Shown here in pieces: positions 1-10,696 of a stretch of 64,000 nt of DNA. The position numbers were made by a program, and so were the translations under genes. Source of the DNA: Oreocharis arfaki (lineage: Eukaryota > Chordata > Aves > Passeriformes > Paramythiidae); NCBI GenBank assembly GCA_013398015.1, contig VZRR01010919.1:527351-591350 (forward strand), in the 5' to 3' direction. Below the pieces are notes generated by a model. The model was not told the origin of the DNA. It ran no database searches and was given only the letters and a program-made list of their open reading frames with translations. The number at the start of each line of letters is the position of its first letter. The first letter of the stretch is position 1.

Positions 1-66
1 AAAATCAAGTCTGAACTACTGAATATAGTCTAGACATTTTCCTTTTGGTTTTTTAAAATTTCTTTT

Positions 67-96
67 GGGGGGGGGAAATTGGGGGGCAGGGGTGAG
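67..96 (+). other. G-rich tract with G-quadruplex potential
   Basis: A run of nine G is followed by AAATT, six G, CA, four G and then GAGG. Runs of four or more G with loops of two to five bases meet the usual G-quadruplex pattern on the plus strand. If the left edge is a 3' UTR, the tract would be present in the RNA. Confidence 0.5.
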
Positions 97-292
97 GTTT
101 GAGGTCAAATGAGATAATTTGACATACATGGCAACTTTTCCATAGTAGAAAAATGTGTGTTACTATTGCATGTTTGGAGAACATAGGCTTTTTTAGGAAT
201 GACTGAATACCGATGTCAAACTACATGGTTCTTTTCTTATAGTTGTTTATGTACGCTATCATTTTGGTCAATTTCTTTGCGGCATTTGGTGC

Positions 293-340
293 AATAAACT
301 TTCTGAAATCAACCCAAGTGGTATTTGTTATCTTCCTTTT
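293..340 (+). terminator. candidate polyadenylation site
   Basis: AATAAA lies at 293-298. About 20 bases later comes a GT- and T-rich stretch (316-340) of the kind that binds cleavage-stimulation factor. The preceding 250 bases are T-rich and have no long reading frame, as in a 3' UTR. This could be the end of a plus-strand gene lying to the left of the window. AATAAA also occurs by chance in AT-rich DNA, so the call rests on signal spacing only. Confidence 0.35.
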
Positions 341-3137
341 TAAAGCTTCTGAAATAGCTGTTCTTGCTGTAGCCGAGGTCTAAGAGTGCATGCACTATTG
401 GATAACCCATTAGCAAAGTGAGTAACTGTTACAACAAGTGAACAAGAGCTCTTACAGTGTGAAAAATATGGGCAAAAAGTAGTGGAAAATGAAGGCGGTG
501 GGAATAGGTGGTGCAGAGGTTCCACACATCTGCGTGGCTGGTGCTTGGCTCTTTCCATAAGCATTTGAGCTACCTGAAAAACATGTTGCTATTAGATACT
601 GTATCCAGTTTTTAAAATTGCTCAACCAAACAGGAATGAGTGACCCCTCATGTCTACTAGATTATGAAATAGTTGGTGCACTTGATCTGAATTAGTTTCA
701 AATAAAGATTTCTTTGATTTCTCTCAGATCTTCCATGACCTGACTTTCTATTGAGTATTCTGCAGCTTATTGGAAAAACCTTATTTAGAAATGAAAACAT
801 GAAAGAGATGAGATGAGATGATCGACTGTAACTGTGCTTCTTTGTGCAGGTCTGAGTTACTCCGATTTGTAGTGTGTAAGCATTTCTTACTTGTAGACTG
901 AAATGTTTGCTTGTTGGTCAGGCTAACAAGGGTAGGAAGTAAGACAAAAAGCCCAGGAACTTGAGCATCAAGGACTTGATAGCGAGGAGAAAACCCAATT
1001 ACCTGTCCAGTCTTTGTTCCTGTCGTACCAGCTGCATCTGTAAGCTGTTTATTCCGTGCCTTGCTCTGTTGTGCATTGAGTCCCTTACAGGCAGGTGAAG
1101 TGTGTTTGCAGAAAAAAAAAGTGCTTCTGGGTTAACAAGTGTAATTTGGCTCAAAGGGGCAAGGGAAGAGATGGGACACCTCATCTAGGAACAGAAAAGG
1201 ACTGAGATTGCTCCAGTCCCTCACTTTTTTGATACTTGTGAACCATTGGACTGTCTTGGTGATTTGTGCAGTTAACCAACCTGTTTTTCCACTCAGGCCG
1301 TGTAAGACTCCATGAAACTCCTCTGCTCTGATTTCGCTGCTTTAAAAAAAATTGTAGTTAAGCTGTTGATCATATCTGGTTGAATTTCTTTCTAAAGGGC
1401 ACTTAGCCAGTCTCTCAGAATCCAAATGTTTGGGATGGTGGCAGGTTAGGAAGAGGGAGATGCAGAGGCTGGCAGGCATAAAATAGCCAACGCTGGGGAA
1501 GGGTGGAGACCTGTGTTAGTGAATACTTACATGGCTGAGAGGGCAGCCAAGGCGCTTTCAGAACTGACAGCTAAAGAGGAGAAAATAATACCTAGATTTG
1601 AAAAATTCTCGAACCCTGAAGTCAGATTCCATGATTTATTCAGAAGATGTGACTAGAAATAATACAAATGTTAATAGTGAACAAGCAACTGAACTGTTTA
1701 CCTGCTTATGTAAGTGGCAAGGAGGATCACAGATCTAATGGAGGAGTTGTCCTTGTATGTTAAAATTATTTCAAGGCTACAGCAGTAAACATGAACTATA
1801 TTGCGAAGTAACTAAGTCTTGTGCCAAAATTCTGCCAGTCTTTCTCTCTACTTTTCTCTCTAAATGAAGCGAAAAAGCTTTCTGCTGATCATCTGGGCAC
1901 CATATCCTTTGGTTTTCTGTACTTACACCTTTGGAGAGATCAATCAGGACTAAACATATGAAACAGAATTTTGGATATAAAGAACACGCAGCCAAGTGAC
2001 AAACCATGAGACTGTGACCTGTTAGGCTTCTGATCCCATATAAAATTAGCTTAAGTGGACACATGCTAGTAATCCACATGCTGGAAAATTACTCTTATAA
2101 TAGTCGCAGTCAGTTGTCTCTCTGGCACAATCCCAAAGCTAAAACAGTTTAAGCAATACAAGTAGAGAAGCACTTTGTCTCGAAATCTTAAAGGTCAACA
2201 CATGGCTGAAGGGCTTAGGAGTAACAGTCAAGTACTCAAATATAATCTCATAAACATGGATTTTTTCCATTTGGAGCTACAAGAGAGATTCCACTGTGAT
2301 CTGACAAAATGGTGTTTGAGAGAGAGCAGACTTCCCTGAGCAATGAGTTTCTCACCAAGGAATAAAGCTCTCAGTCCTATGGACAGAGAAATGGTCATGG
2401 ATGTGGAAATACGAAGTGATGCTTAGGTCTGCTTGAGATCTTCCCAGGGTCAGTTTGTGTGTTCTGATTAGAGTGCTGTAGGGGTCAAGGGCTGAGGACT
2501 CACAAAAATGTTTTGCCTTCTGTTGGGTTGAATTCCAACCCTGCATATAACAAAATTGTTTCAAATGTGTCTGTAATGTTACCATTTTAGCTCTCTTTTG
2601 CTACCTCATCTCTTTTTCCCTGGGCAAAATTAGCCTGAGGATTTTTCTTTCCTGTGTGTCACATAGATGTTTTAAATTTTTGTTTTCTGCTGTATTACAT
2701 CACTTTTTTTCCGTTTTAAGATCTGCATAAGCCCTATTAGCCTCAAAATGGACAAATCTCCTAAAGTTGTTCCCTCTAGCTTTGGAAAATATGGGGGAAT
2801 GTATTTTGTTGAACTAGTTGTCATTCTGTACAATATGCAACTTTTTTGACCTTGAAACACAACTTCTCTATAAGCAATGTGAATTTAAAAATCACATTTC
2901 CAAACCTTTCCATCAGCTCCTCCTGCCCTCTTAAAGGGACTGACTCATGTAAGGGCACTGCAGTCAGAGTGCAAGTGCTTTAGTTCTGTGAAGGTTTGTT
3001 TCAAATAGAGAAATTATGCCTTAACCTTTGTTTTGGGGAGCAGAGGTTTATGCGGGCATCATTGCAGCCCATTCAGCATGTGGGTGAAGAGAGCCTAGTT
3101 CTGCATTCTGGAGTTGTTGTTCAGGAATACTGGGAGC
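341..3137. other. no gene seen
   Basis: AT-rich DNA with only short chance reading frames. A small GAGAT-type tandem repeat sits near 805-820. A minus-strand donor-like site is present near 1001-1006, but no matching open exon was found. Confidence 0.5.
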
Positions 3138-3168
3138 AGGCTTGGAGCAGGTTAGGCTTGGAGCAGGT
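3138..3168. repeat. two-copy tandem repeat, 16-bp period
   Basis: The 15-mer AGGCTTGGAGCAGGT occurs at 3138-3152 and again at 3154-3168. A degenerate GGAGCAGG lies just upstream. It is a minimal minisatellite-like duplication with no clear function. Confidence 0.7.
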
Positions 3169-3280
3169 CGGGAATATTGGAGGGTAAAACAAAAATGGAG
3201 TTAGCACTGGGAGAAAGCTAACTTTTTTCCTTTGGCCTGTTGTTCACTGCAATTACCCTTCTGCCAGTCTCCTGTCACAG

Positions 3281-3425
3281 TTTGATGTCCCTGACGTGGA
3301 AAGGGTGACTGAACCCCAAGGCTTGTTGAGCAGGGTCCTCTGGATGCCACGCTGCTGCCATTGCCAAAGCCAGCACCAGACTGAGCTGTGCCAGTACCGC
3401 TGGGACACTACCACCGGTGTTCCAG
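3281..3425 (+). other. candidate exon A (unidentified transcript)
   Basis: A pyrimidine-rich tract ending CCTGTCACAG precedes position 3281, and a consensus donor CCAG|GTGAGT follows 3425. The 145-bp interval is open in only one frame (phase 0 in, phase 1 out). That frame would encode 48 residues with a Cys/His-rich patch (CCHCQSQHQTELC). It matches no protein I recognise. Joining to candidate exon B at 4749 hits a stop after two codons, so a noncoding RNA or a C-terminal coding end are both possible. Chance splice-site pairing cannot be excluded. Confidence 0.25.
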
Positions 3426-4748
3426 GTGAGTTTGTCACGCCTCTGGTATTTCAACCATTTGTGTTACACCGAGCCACGGCTGCACCCCAAAGACAGACAG
3501 CTGCCTCTGGTTTTCCGTGTGCCATTTTCTTCCCACAAGAATGCAGTAGTCTCTCCTGTTGCTCAGGAGTGGGTAAACACCACAAGCAAAGCATGCAAAG
3601 CCCATTTGTAATGTTGCTAAAGAAATTCTGAGTCTCGCAGGTAATTCGCTGGCTGCTGGGAGTGGCTGCAGGAGTAGCTGTGCATATGTTTGAATTAAAT
3701 AAGCTCTGGTGGCTCCCCAAGTGCAAGTGCCGATGCTCTTGATATATAGGCAAGCTGGTAATTAGAGAATGCTGTTCTTGTCTTCACAAGGCTTCCTGTC
3801 CTGAGCCTTGTGAGGTTTAGACTATATTGCTGCAAAGGATCAAATCTAACTAGTTCATCTCTGGGATCACACTAAACTTTACAGGGAAGCTGGCTTTCCT
3901 GCACTCTGCCTTGCTTCACTTCAAGTTAGTATTCTCTCTTTTCTTCTAAATATACAAAGCTTTTTTGGCATGTGTATTTTTGTGGCCAGCAACTGCTCTG
4001 CCAGCCCTAAAAAAAAGCTGGTATGGGCTTTGCGATTAGTGCTGAGATTTTAGACCTTGGTCTAGCTGGAGAGCTAAGAGCTGAATGGTCCCACCCAGGA
4101 GGCAAAGCTCTTGAGGGAGGGCTCCCTAGGAATTGCTGTCTCGCTGAATCCAAGCAGCAATCCGCACCTGCAGTTCGTCTCACTGCGTGTTGCTGAGTGT
4201 TGCTAAGTGCTATTGTTTTCTTAACAATTGGGGACTGTGCTAAAAAGAACAAAGATGTTAATGGTCTGGGGTGAAATCACTGCAGCACCAGCCTGCCCTT
4301 TGCCCTGTGACAATTCCAATAGCTTGATGGTGGTTGGCTGCCAAAGTGCACGCTGCTGCCCTTCTCAGAGCTGTGATGCAGAGCTGGGTCGCATTGTAGC
4401 TGGGGTTGAAATATGACTGTGAACTTTACAGCGTGGTGGACTTGCTCAGGTTAAATGCAGTTTTACATACTCTGTGATGGTGTATAGCACAGAGCATCCT
4501 GATTGCACAGCGCTTTGCAGTAGTAGTGAGATCATCTCTGGATTCGCTAAACCTGTTTCTACTCACTCTGTAACACATCTTTATCTCAGTGCCGTGCTGG
4601 GTTAACCACACTGATTAACCATTCCTAATTCTTGACTAAGCTTGACTTGTGGCAGGTCAGAAATTTTCACGCTGTGTCTGTGGCTCATCATAAAATCAGC
4701 TCCTGCTTGTTTTCTCAGCGTTCTGGTAATTACCACTGTTCATTACAG

Positions 4749-4795
4749 AAGGATGAGGCGATTGGCCAAAGGTGCGCAAGGATACTGTGTCAAAG
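4749..4795 (+). other. candidate exon B (47 bp, unidentified transcript)
   Basis: An acceptor-like TTCATTACAG ends at 4748 and a strong donor AAAG|GTGAGT follows 4795. The 47-bp interval is open in two of three frames. It lies 1.3 kb downstream of candidate exon A on the same strand and about 270 bp upstream of an AATAAA at 5065. The three elements could form one spliced transcript. No encoded product is recognised. Confidence 0.22.
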
Positions 4796-5064
4796 GTGAG
4801 TATCCGATCTTCTGAGTCCTCAGATAATGACTTCATCGTTGAACAGTCCTTCTGGCCAAGCTGGGCGGGGGGGATGCATACGCCTCCCTTTTCCCTTTCT
4901 GGCGATTGCTTTAAAGAGTCAGAGACACCATGCCTGGCACTCAGACATACCTTTTGTTAAAAGAAAAAAGAGAAAATGTGTGCTCATTCTTATATACTGT
5001 GTACAATTACAATTGTGCCTGTAAGGCTAGTTTAGCCAAACTATCTGCCGCATGGATGCTGCCA

Positions 5065-5110
5065 AATAAACCTATTTTGGTTTTCTGAACACCTGCTTCT
5101 TTGCTGTTAT
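5065..5110 (+). terminator. candidate polyadenylation site
   Basis: AATAAA at 5065-5070 is followed within 10-40 bases by T- and GT-rich sequence. It is the nearest plausible 3' end for the candidate exons at 3281 and 4749. The evidence is the motif and its spacing alone. Confidence 0.25.
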
Positions 5111-6085
5111 GCATCTTTATTTTTTGCTTTAGGCTCATGACTTATGTGGGAAAAAGTAACTCATGACAAGCAGCTGAGCAACACTTAGGGAGACATAGCA
5201 GGAGTCAGTAATCACCCAATGGAAGCACTAGTTTCCAGAAAAATAAAGGCAGAAGTGAAAGATCAAAGTCTCTGAGTGAGTTTCTTGTTTGAGGCAGTGG
5301 GAAGGTGTTACAGGCAAGCATGTGGAATGTACAAGATTTTAACTTACTGCTCCACAGAAACAGCTAGTTTTTGCAAACTGGCATGCAGATATCTGTAATG
5401 ATGCTGTGCTGTGGCAATGCAGCGTGTTTGTATCGGTCCATTTTAATATAGAGAACAGTGATTTAATGCAGTTTTTCTTGGAATTAGGCATATGGGCTGA
5501 AATACTGCAGCCAGTGTTATGGCTTTAAACTATGTGAAAGGATAGGGGCAGGAGGCAATGTAAGAATGAGCAAAAAAGTAAAAATATGTGTCATAAACAC
5601 CATTTGACTCTGTACCACTGCCTGAGTTCCTGATTCAGTCTTGGTGCTGTTTGTTTTAATCCATGTGGTGGGAATTCAAAGATGAAAAGCAGCCATGACC
5701 AGACGAGTAGTGACTGTCATTCTCTAAGGGGATAAATTGCCATGGCAATCCTGGCCGTTGCTGTTGGGGAGATGGCTGATTTTGGCCAGCTGCTGGGTAG
5801 CTGGAGATAGTGAATCCCCTTGGGGATAAGGTGCCTTTTGGATAATTAGACAAGCGTGCAAACTGTCTCAAAACAAAGGCCATTAAACGATTTCTTCCTG
5901 CTGCTTGAGATTAAGTAATGGCTCTTGTAAAAGTGAATGCCTGAGAGGCACCACCAGTTTCTGCAGGACAGCAAATGCCAGACCCAGTTGGAGCCTGAAT
6001 TTTTCCCTCATGTCAAAGGGAAGAAATGCAAGGTTTGACAGCAAGAGAAAGAGAAGGCTGGGCGCCTGCTGTAGAAATAGTATTT
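5111..6085. other. no gene seen
   Basis: Mixed-composition sequence without a recognisable exon or repeat, up to the CR1 boundary near 6086. Confidence 0.5.
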
Positions 6086-6215
6086 ATAGAATCCCAGAAT
6101 AGTTTGGGTTGGAAGGGCCTCTAAAAAGTCTTCTAGTTCAGCCTCTCCCTGCAATGAGCAGAGACATCTTCAACTAGATAAGGTTGCTCAGAGCCTCACC
6201 CAGCCAATAACCAGT
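6086..6215 (-). mobile_element. CR1 LINE 3' end, minus orientation
   Basis: The interval begins with TAGAATCCCAGAATAGTTTG followed by GGTTGGAAGGGCCTCT. This is the reverse complement of the typical bird CR1 3' terminus (short ATTCTATG-like repeats preceded by CCTTCCAACCC). The match continues through a GTTGCTCAGAGCC-type segment to about 6215. Only the 3' end is present, the usual 5'-truncated state, and it has many mismatches, so it is an old insertion. The left edge is well defined and the right edge is approximate. Confidence 0.88.
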
Positions 6216-8419
6216 ATTTGATCTTTGTGCTCATGATGAGGATGAGGTTGGACCTGTCAGCTATCACGCAGTGCAGGTGCTCCTTCCAGTGCAAGGGAAG
6301 TGGCTGCAGCAGGGAACAGGACAACAGGTCTGCCCCTTTCATTGGAGTCTGCTTAAAGCAGTGATAAAACGGGAATCTGGGGCAGTGAGTTTCACTGTAG
6401 TTAAGCCAGTCTGCTGCTGATCCCTTGTGTTTGCTGGTGGAAATATGCCCTTACCCACCTGCTTGCAGTAGGGGTCAGATGAGAGCTGCTACTGTGATGC
6501 CTCGAGAATCTATAGCCAGGTGCAAGGATGAGAAGGAGAAGCACGACTCCCCCTTCCAGCATCCCCTCCCCATGACTTCAGCACAGCTGTAACATGAAAA
6601 CTGCCCCCTGAAGGGCTGGTGAAGCACCAGAGCTACAGCTGGCTATGATACTGAAACGCATGTTTTGTGGGACCAGTGCCAATCCAGTTCTCCTTTTCCC
6701 CAGCTGCAGTTAGTGTAAAAGCTGGTTTCAGATTGCTTGCCTAGCTCTAGATTGCCATCAAGTAGCTCAACCTTTCAAACTCTATTGCTGTTCATGGTGT
6801 TTTCTATCGGACCTGGTTGTTATTCTACCAGAGACTGTCTAAGGTAACCTATTGAAATATATCCTAATTTCTTCCATCCTCACCACAGAAGCCCCCTGTG
6901 AGGGTAGCTGTCATTATTTCTGACCTTAATGCCATGCTAAGAAGAGGAGTGACTCCTGGAAGATTGCAGAATGTATTTGTTCTGTTTCCATCATTTTCAC
7001 TCTGCTCCCTGGCCATTACAGAGCATGGTCAGGGGCTTGGGGCTGGCAGCAGGCATCAGCAGGAGCAGGAACCACTTCGTCCGAGTATCTCCCACAGCTG
7101 TGAAAGCTGCAGAAGGCCATTGTGTGGCTCTTGTTTCCTTCCAGAGTGGAGTCCCTGTTCTGTGTGAATTATGAGCACAATTGTCAGTGCTCCAAGCGCC
7201 AGCGAGGGAAGCTGCTGATAAATGAGGTGCAGTAGCAGCAGCTGCAAAATCGCTGTCCTGCTGGCTGGGGAAAGGCAAAGTCATCAGAGAATTAAGATGA
7301 ACTGCTAAGCATATTTTGCACTCAGAAGGCAGTTCTATAGGAATTAAAAGGAAAACACTGCCACATAGAAGTGTTTCTAACTTCTGCTGGAGCTACAGCT
7401 GTTGTTCTTCGGGCCTAGTATTCCTTCATGCAATGAACTGCCCCCACACAGCTTCTTCAAATAGGATCAAAAGGGTCAGCTGGAAAAATCTATAAAGAGG
7501 TGGAACAATTCAAAGAAGAATGCAAAGGCTTAGAGCAATGACTGCTTGGAAAGCAAGGTCAAATCCTGCCTTAATAGCTAAGAGTACACCCAGGAGTTCA
7601 GATGTCTTAAATCAGACCCTAATGATCACAACTGGGTAGAAGACAAGAGTCCACACGTCTTTTTTAACTCCTGTCTTGTGCATGGAAAAGTGCTGTGTGC
7701 CACCAACAGAGAGTAAGAAAATGCAGTCTTCCTCTTTTGGAGCTGTTTTTTGCTCTCATGAGATCAAGATTTCACACCAGCCATCCTATTAAAAAAAAAG
7801 TCAGTAGGGAACACTAAGTTAGTAATAACCACTTGAGCTGTGCTGTGTTTGGCACATTGGAGTACTTGGTATCTTGTTGATTTAGGAAAAAAATATATTA
7901 ACAATATCAACCTCAAGTTTGTTTTCAGCCTTCTACTTCAGTGTGACTTGTTCTCAGTTATTTTGGTCACATGTTTCTCCTCAAGTCGAGGACTTGTGAC
8001 TGTTTATACCTTCTGCAGTGTATTATTTCAGTTGTACATGATGTATAGCAAATCTTTAGTTTCTGTGATTTACTTTGCAGCTAGCTTCCTTCACTCAAGG
8101 GAACTGGAAGCTATTAAAACCATGCCTTTTAACCAGCAGAAGAAACAGAGCTGCCTTCTGCCTTTCACTTCTGCTGGCACCCAGTGCTTTCTGGTGCAGT
8201 AAAAATTCAATTTAAAATTACCTGTAGATGTGACCAGCTACACAGATGAACTTTGAAACACTACAACTTTGAATTAAAAGCTTTTTTTACCCCTGTGCCA
8301 TCCTCAGAAATGGCCTAAAGAACCTGGCAAAAATCAGTTTTGCTGAGCAGCTGACTTCTATCTGGTCAACATAAAGTAGACTTAAGTAAAGCTTTGAGAC
8401 TAATTCTCTGTGCATTTTT
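6216..8419. other. no gene seen
   Basis: Several moderately GC-rich patches occur (about 6230-6700 and 7020-7280). Overlapping short ORFs lie on both strands in these patches. The 120-codon plus ORF at 7840-8202 is hydrophobic and AT-rich and matches nothing I recognise; it is most likely chance. Confidence 0.45.
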
Positions 8420-8500
8420 CACTTGAGGTCATGAGCAGAACTTGAACCCTCAGGCTCTGAAATCAAAGGATGGTACTCTTCCAAACCAGCTCTTCTGAGG
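8420..8500 (+). repeat. ancient L3/CR1-like repeat relic (tentative)
   Basis: The segment AGCAGAACTTGAACCCTCAG, then GCTCTGA, and further on GGTACTCTTCCAAACCAG resembles the terminal part of ancient vertebrate L3/CR1-like repeats. In those, a 'gaacccaggtctcctgactc...ctctaaccact' string is common. The match is by eye and degraded, so family assignment needs a repeat-profile search. Confidence 0.35.
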
Positions 8501-10111
8501 AGCCCAGCCACAGCCTCTGCGTCAGGTAGGATACGGTTTTCTCCCATGAGTTGTGGTAGTGTCTGCAGGGCTGCAGCAGAGCTCTCGGCTTAGGCTTGGC
8601 CTTTCTGCCTCAGATGTAACACATGGGCTACCAGCAGTAGGTGCATGTTTGTTTCCCCCCAGATAAATCCCCCTCTCCTGCCTGGGCAGCATTGCTCTCC
8701 GTCGGCACAGGAAAAAGCAGCCCCAGTGCAGGCCAGCGGGTGGTGGCTGCCAGGGACACGTGAGCAGGGCAACAATTTGCTCCTTTAACTTGACAGGTCT
8801 AGGCTCTTTCACCATCTCTGTCTGCCCAGGGATTGTGAAACCTCTTAGCACACTGCAAAATGCCTCAACTAGAGTAATTTGTCTTCCCCAAAGGTATAAT
8901 AAGGTGAAAAGCTGGCCCCTCAACCAGTGGTTCAGTACAGCTTCCATGAGGGCCAGAGTACGTGGCTGATTCATTTCTCTTTCACAAGACTGCCTGTGCT
9001 GTGGTACAAAATGGTGTTATTCCCAGGGGCTGCTCTCGCTGAGCTTAAATATGTGCCTTCCTTTATCAAACTGCTTTCTGCAATTTCTGCACATTTCATG
9101 AGAGGGTTGAGTTACCGGTGACTAAAATTTACAACCAGAAACCTCAGGCCCTTTAGAAAACCAAAGAAGAGTTGGAAGGAATTATGTGTGTTTCAAAAAT
9201 TAATTTTAGGTGTTCTGACATGCAAGTGTAACTAATGATAATGACAATGACTTTTTTTTTTTTAAAGAAACTTATTGCAGCTGAAGAATGTGATCACTCC
9301 AACTAAACTAAAGAGCTTAACCTGCAGAAAAGCTTAACCTGCAGCCAGCAGTTTGGCTGTTCCATAAACTCCCTTGGCTAACAAGCTGTATTTGTGCTGT
9401 CTTACTATGTGACAAATGTGCTCGGTGCCACAGTGATGTCACAAGCCCGAGCCAATGGTGCTTATGGCTTCCAGCTGGGCTGCCGAGTGCTGGGAATACC
9501 ACGAGCCAAGCAGATCCTGGGTTTGGTGGAAGCAGTGTCCAAAACCTACCTCATTTCTAATGCCTCCTGTCCCAAATCCAGTATTAGTCAGGAAAGTGTT
9601 GACCTTGTTGGCTGTACCTCGAGCACAGCAGCCTTCTGGTCATTTTTCTGAGCTGACTGCTGCAGTTGGCTCTGCTCAGGTGGACTTTCTGTAGGGACTC
9701 GGACAATACTTGGTGTTCACCGTTGCAGTTGAAATCTTTGTTTCTGGAGAAGGTCTGATGTGACACTGGCTAAGAGACGGGCCAAAATTAGGAAGAATTC
9801 TTGTTCTGATGAGAGGAAAACCCCAGGGAGATGCTAATCACTGCGGATCGAGTGATACTGATGGTGAAGTTTTTTTATCCTTTGTGTTAACAATGGCATG
9901 TCGTACTGTGCAAAGCGCACTGATCAAGTTGCTCTGTTCTTTTGCTGGCCAGAATTCTTTCTTTGCTAACCCTGCTCTGTCCACAGTACTTTTTTTCCTC
10001 ACGTTCATCTTGGCATATCTAAAATTACACAGCCACCTTTCCCAGGCAGGTACCTGCCCATGCTAATAAAGTTTCTGGAAGGCCACAAACAGATGAGTTA
10101 CCTCTTTCCAT
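8501..10111. other. no gene seen; small tandem duplication
   Basis: The 150-codon minus ORF at 8522-8974 sits in GC-rich sequence and matches nothing I recognise. A perfect 14-mer duplication AGCTTAACCTGCAG occurs at 9314-9327 and 9331-9344. A plus-strand AATAAA lies near 10065. Confidence 0.45.
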
Positions 10112-10180
10112 TTACCATCTCAGAAGGGAAACTGCTGAGACAAGACCTTTCAGGAATGTAAATGACTCCCTTTGTCTATA
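10112..10180 (-). other. candidate terminal coding exon 3 (minus model)
   Basis: On the minus strand a very good acceptor (TTTCTTCATTTGTAG) ends just before 10180. Entering in phase 0, the frame stays open for 22 codons and stops at TAA (10112-10114). It follows in phase from the candidate exon at 10293-10445 across a 112-bp interval. No poly(A) signal was identified downstream on the minus strand. The product is unrecognised. Confidence 0.18.
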
Positions 10181-10292
10181 CTACAAATGAAGAAACAGAT
10201 AAATGTCACCCATGGGGGGCTCCTCTGGAGACTCTTCGTGTCCAGCACTATTGCTTTGGTTCATGTATTCCAAGCCAGCAATGTTTTCATAC

Positions 10293-10445
10293 CTGAATTA
10301 GGAAATTGGAGATTTGACTGATGAATACATGCATGTATTTTCCACAAATCACGTATGTGTTAGAGGTTCGTCCGCAGTGCAAGGTTCGGGGATTACTGGA
10401 ATGCTTCTTCCTGGTGTGGAGACTGGACTGGAAGGCAGCAAAAGA
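10293..10445 (-). other. candidate coding exon 2 (minus model)
   Basis: Minus-strand acceptor TTACTCTCAG immediately precedes 10445 and the donor CAG|GTATGA follows 10293. The 153-bp interval is exactly 51 codons and is open in phase 0, the same phase in which the upstream candidate exon (10607-10696) ends. The encoded segment is basic near its start and ends in a hydrophobic stretch. No family is recognised. Nothing except splice grammar and frame supports it. Confidence 0.2.
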
Positions 10446-10606
10446 CTGAGAGTAAAACCTTGTTTTTCAGGCTACTTGATGTGAAGAGTGACCTGTGACC
10501 TGCCTGTGACAGGGTGTGCAGGGGAGCAGAGCTCAGCTTGTGTGTTTGCATGCACGAGTTCTCAACAATTCTGGTTCTTCCCTTGGGAAGAATGCTCTTC
10601 ACTCAC

Positions 10607-10696
10607 CTTTGCCACTTCAGAGGGAATAATTACCAATGTTTGTGGGTTTTCTTCATTTGAGGTAGGTAATACACAAACCATGGTGGCACATCCAGG
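10607..10696 (-). other. candidate first coding exon with perfect Kozak ATG (minus model)
   Basis: On the minus strand the interval is preceded by a T-rich tract ending ACTGCAG and followed by the strong donor AAAG|GTGAGT. It holds a perfect Kozak consensus, GCCACCATGG, with ATG at 10681-10679. From that ATG 25 codons (MVCVLPTSNEENPQTLVIIP...) run open to the donor in phase 0. The upstream part of the exon is open too. It is unrecognised as a known protein. A chance coincidence of motifs is the main alternative. Confidence 0.22.

Noticed and set aside
8522..8974. 150-codon minus ORF as a gene
   Set aside because: No recognisable domain. It lies in a GC-rich patch with overlapping plus ORFs and follows a probable repeat relic.
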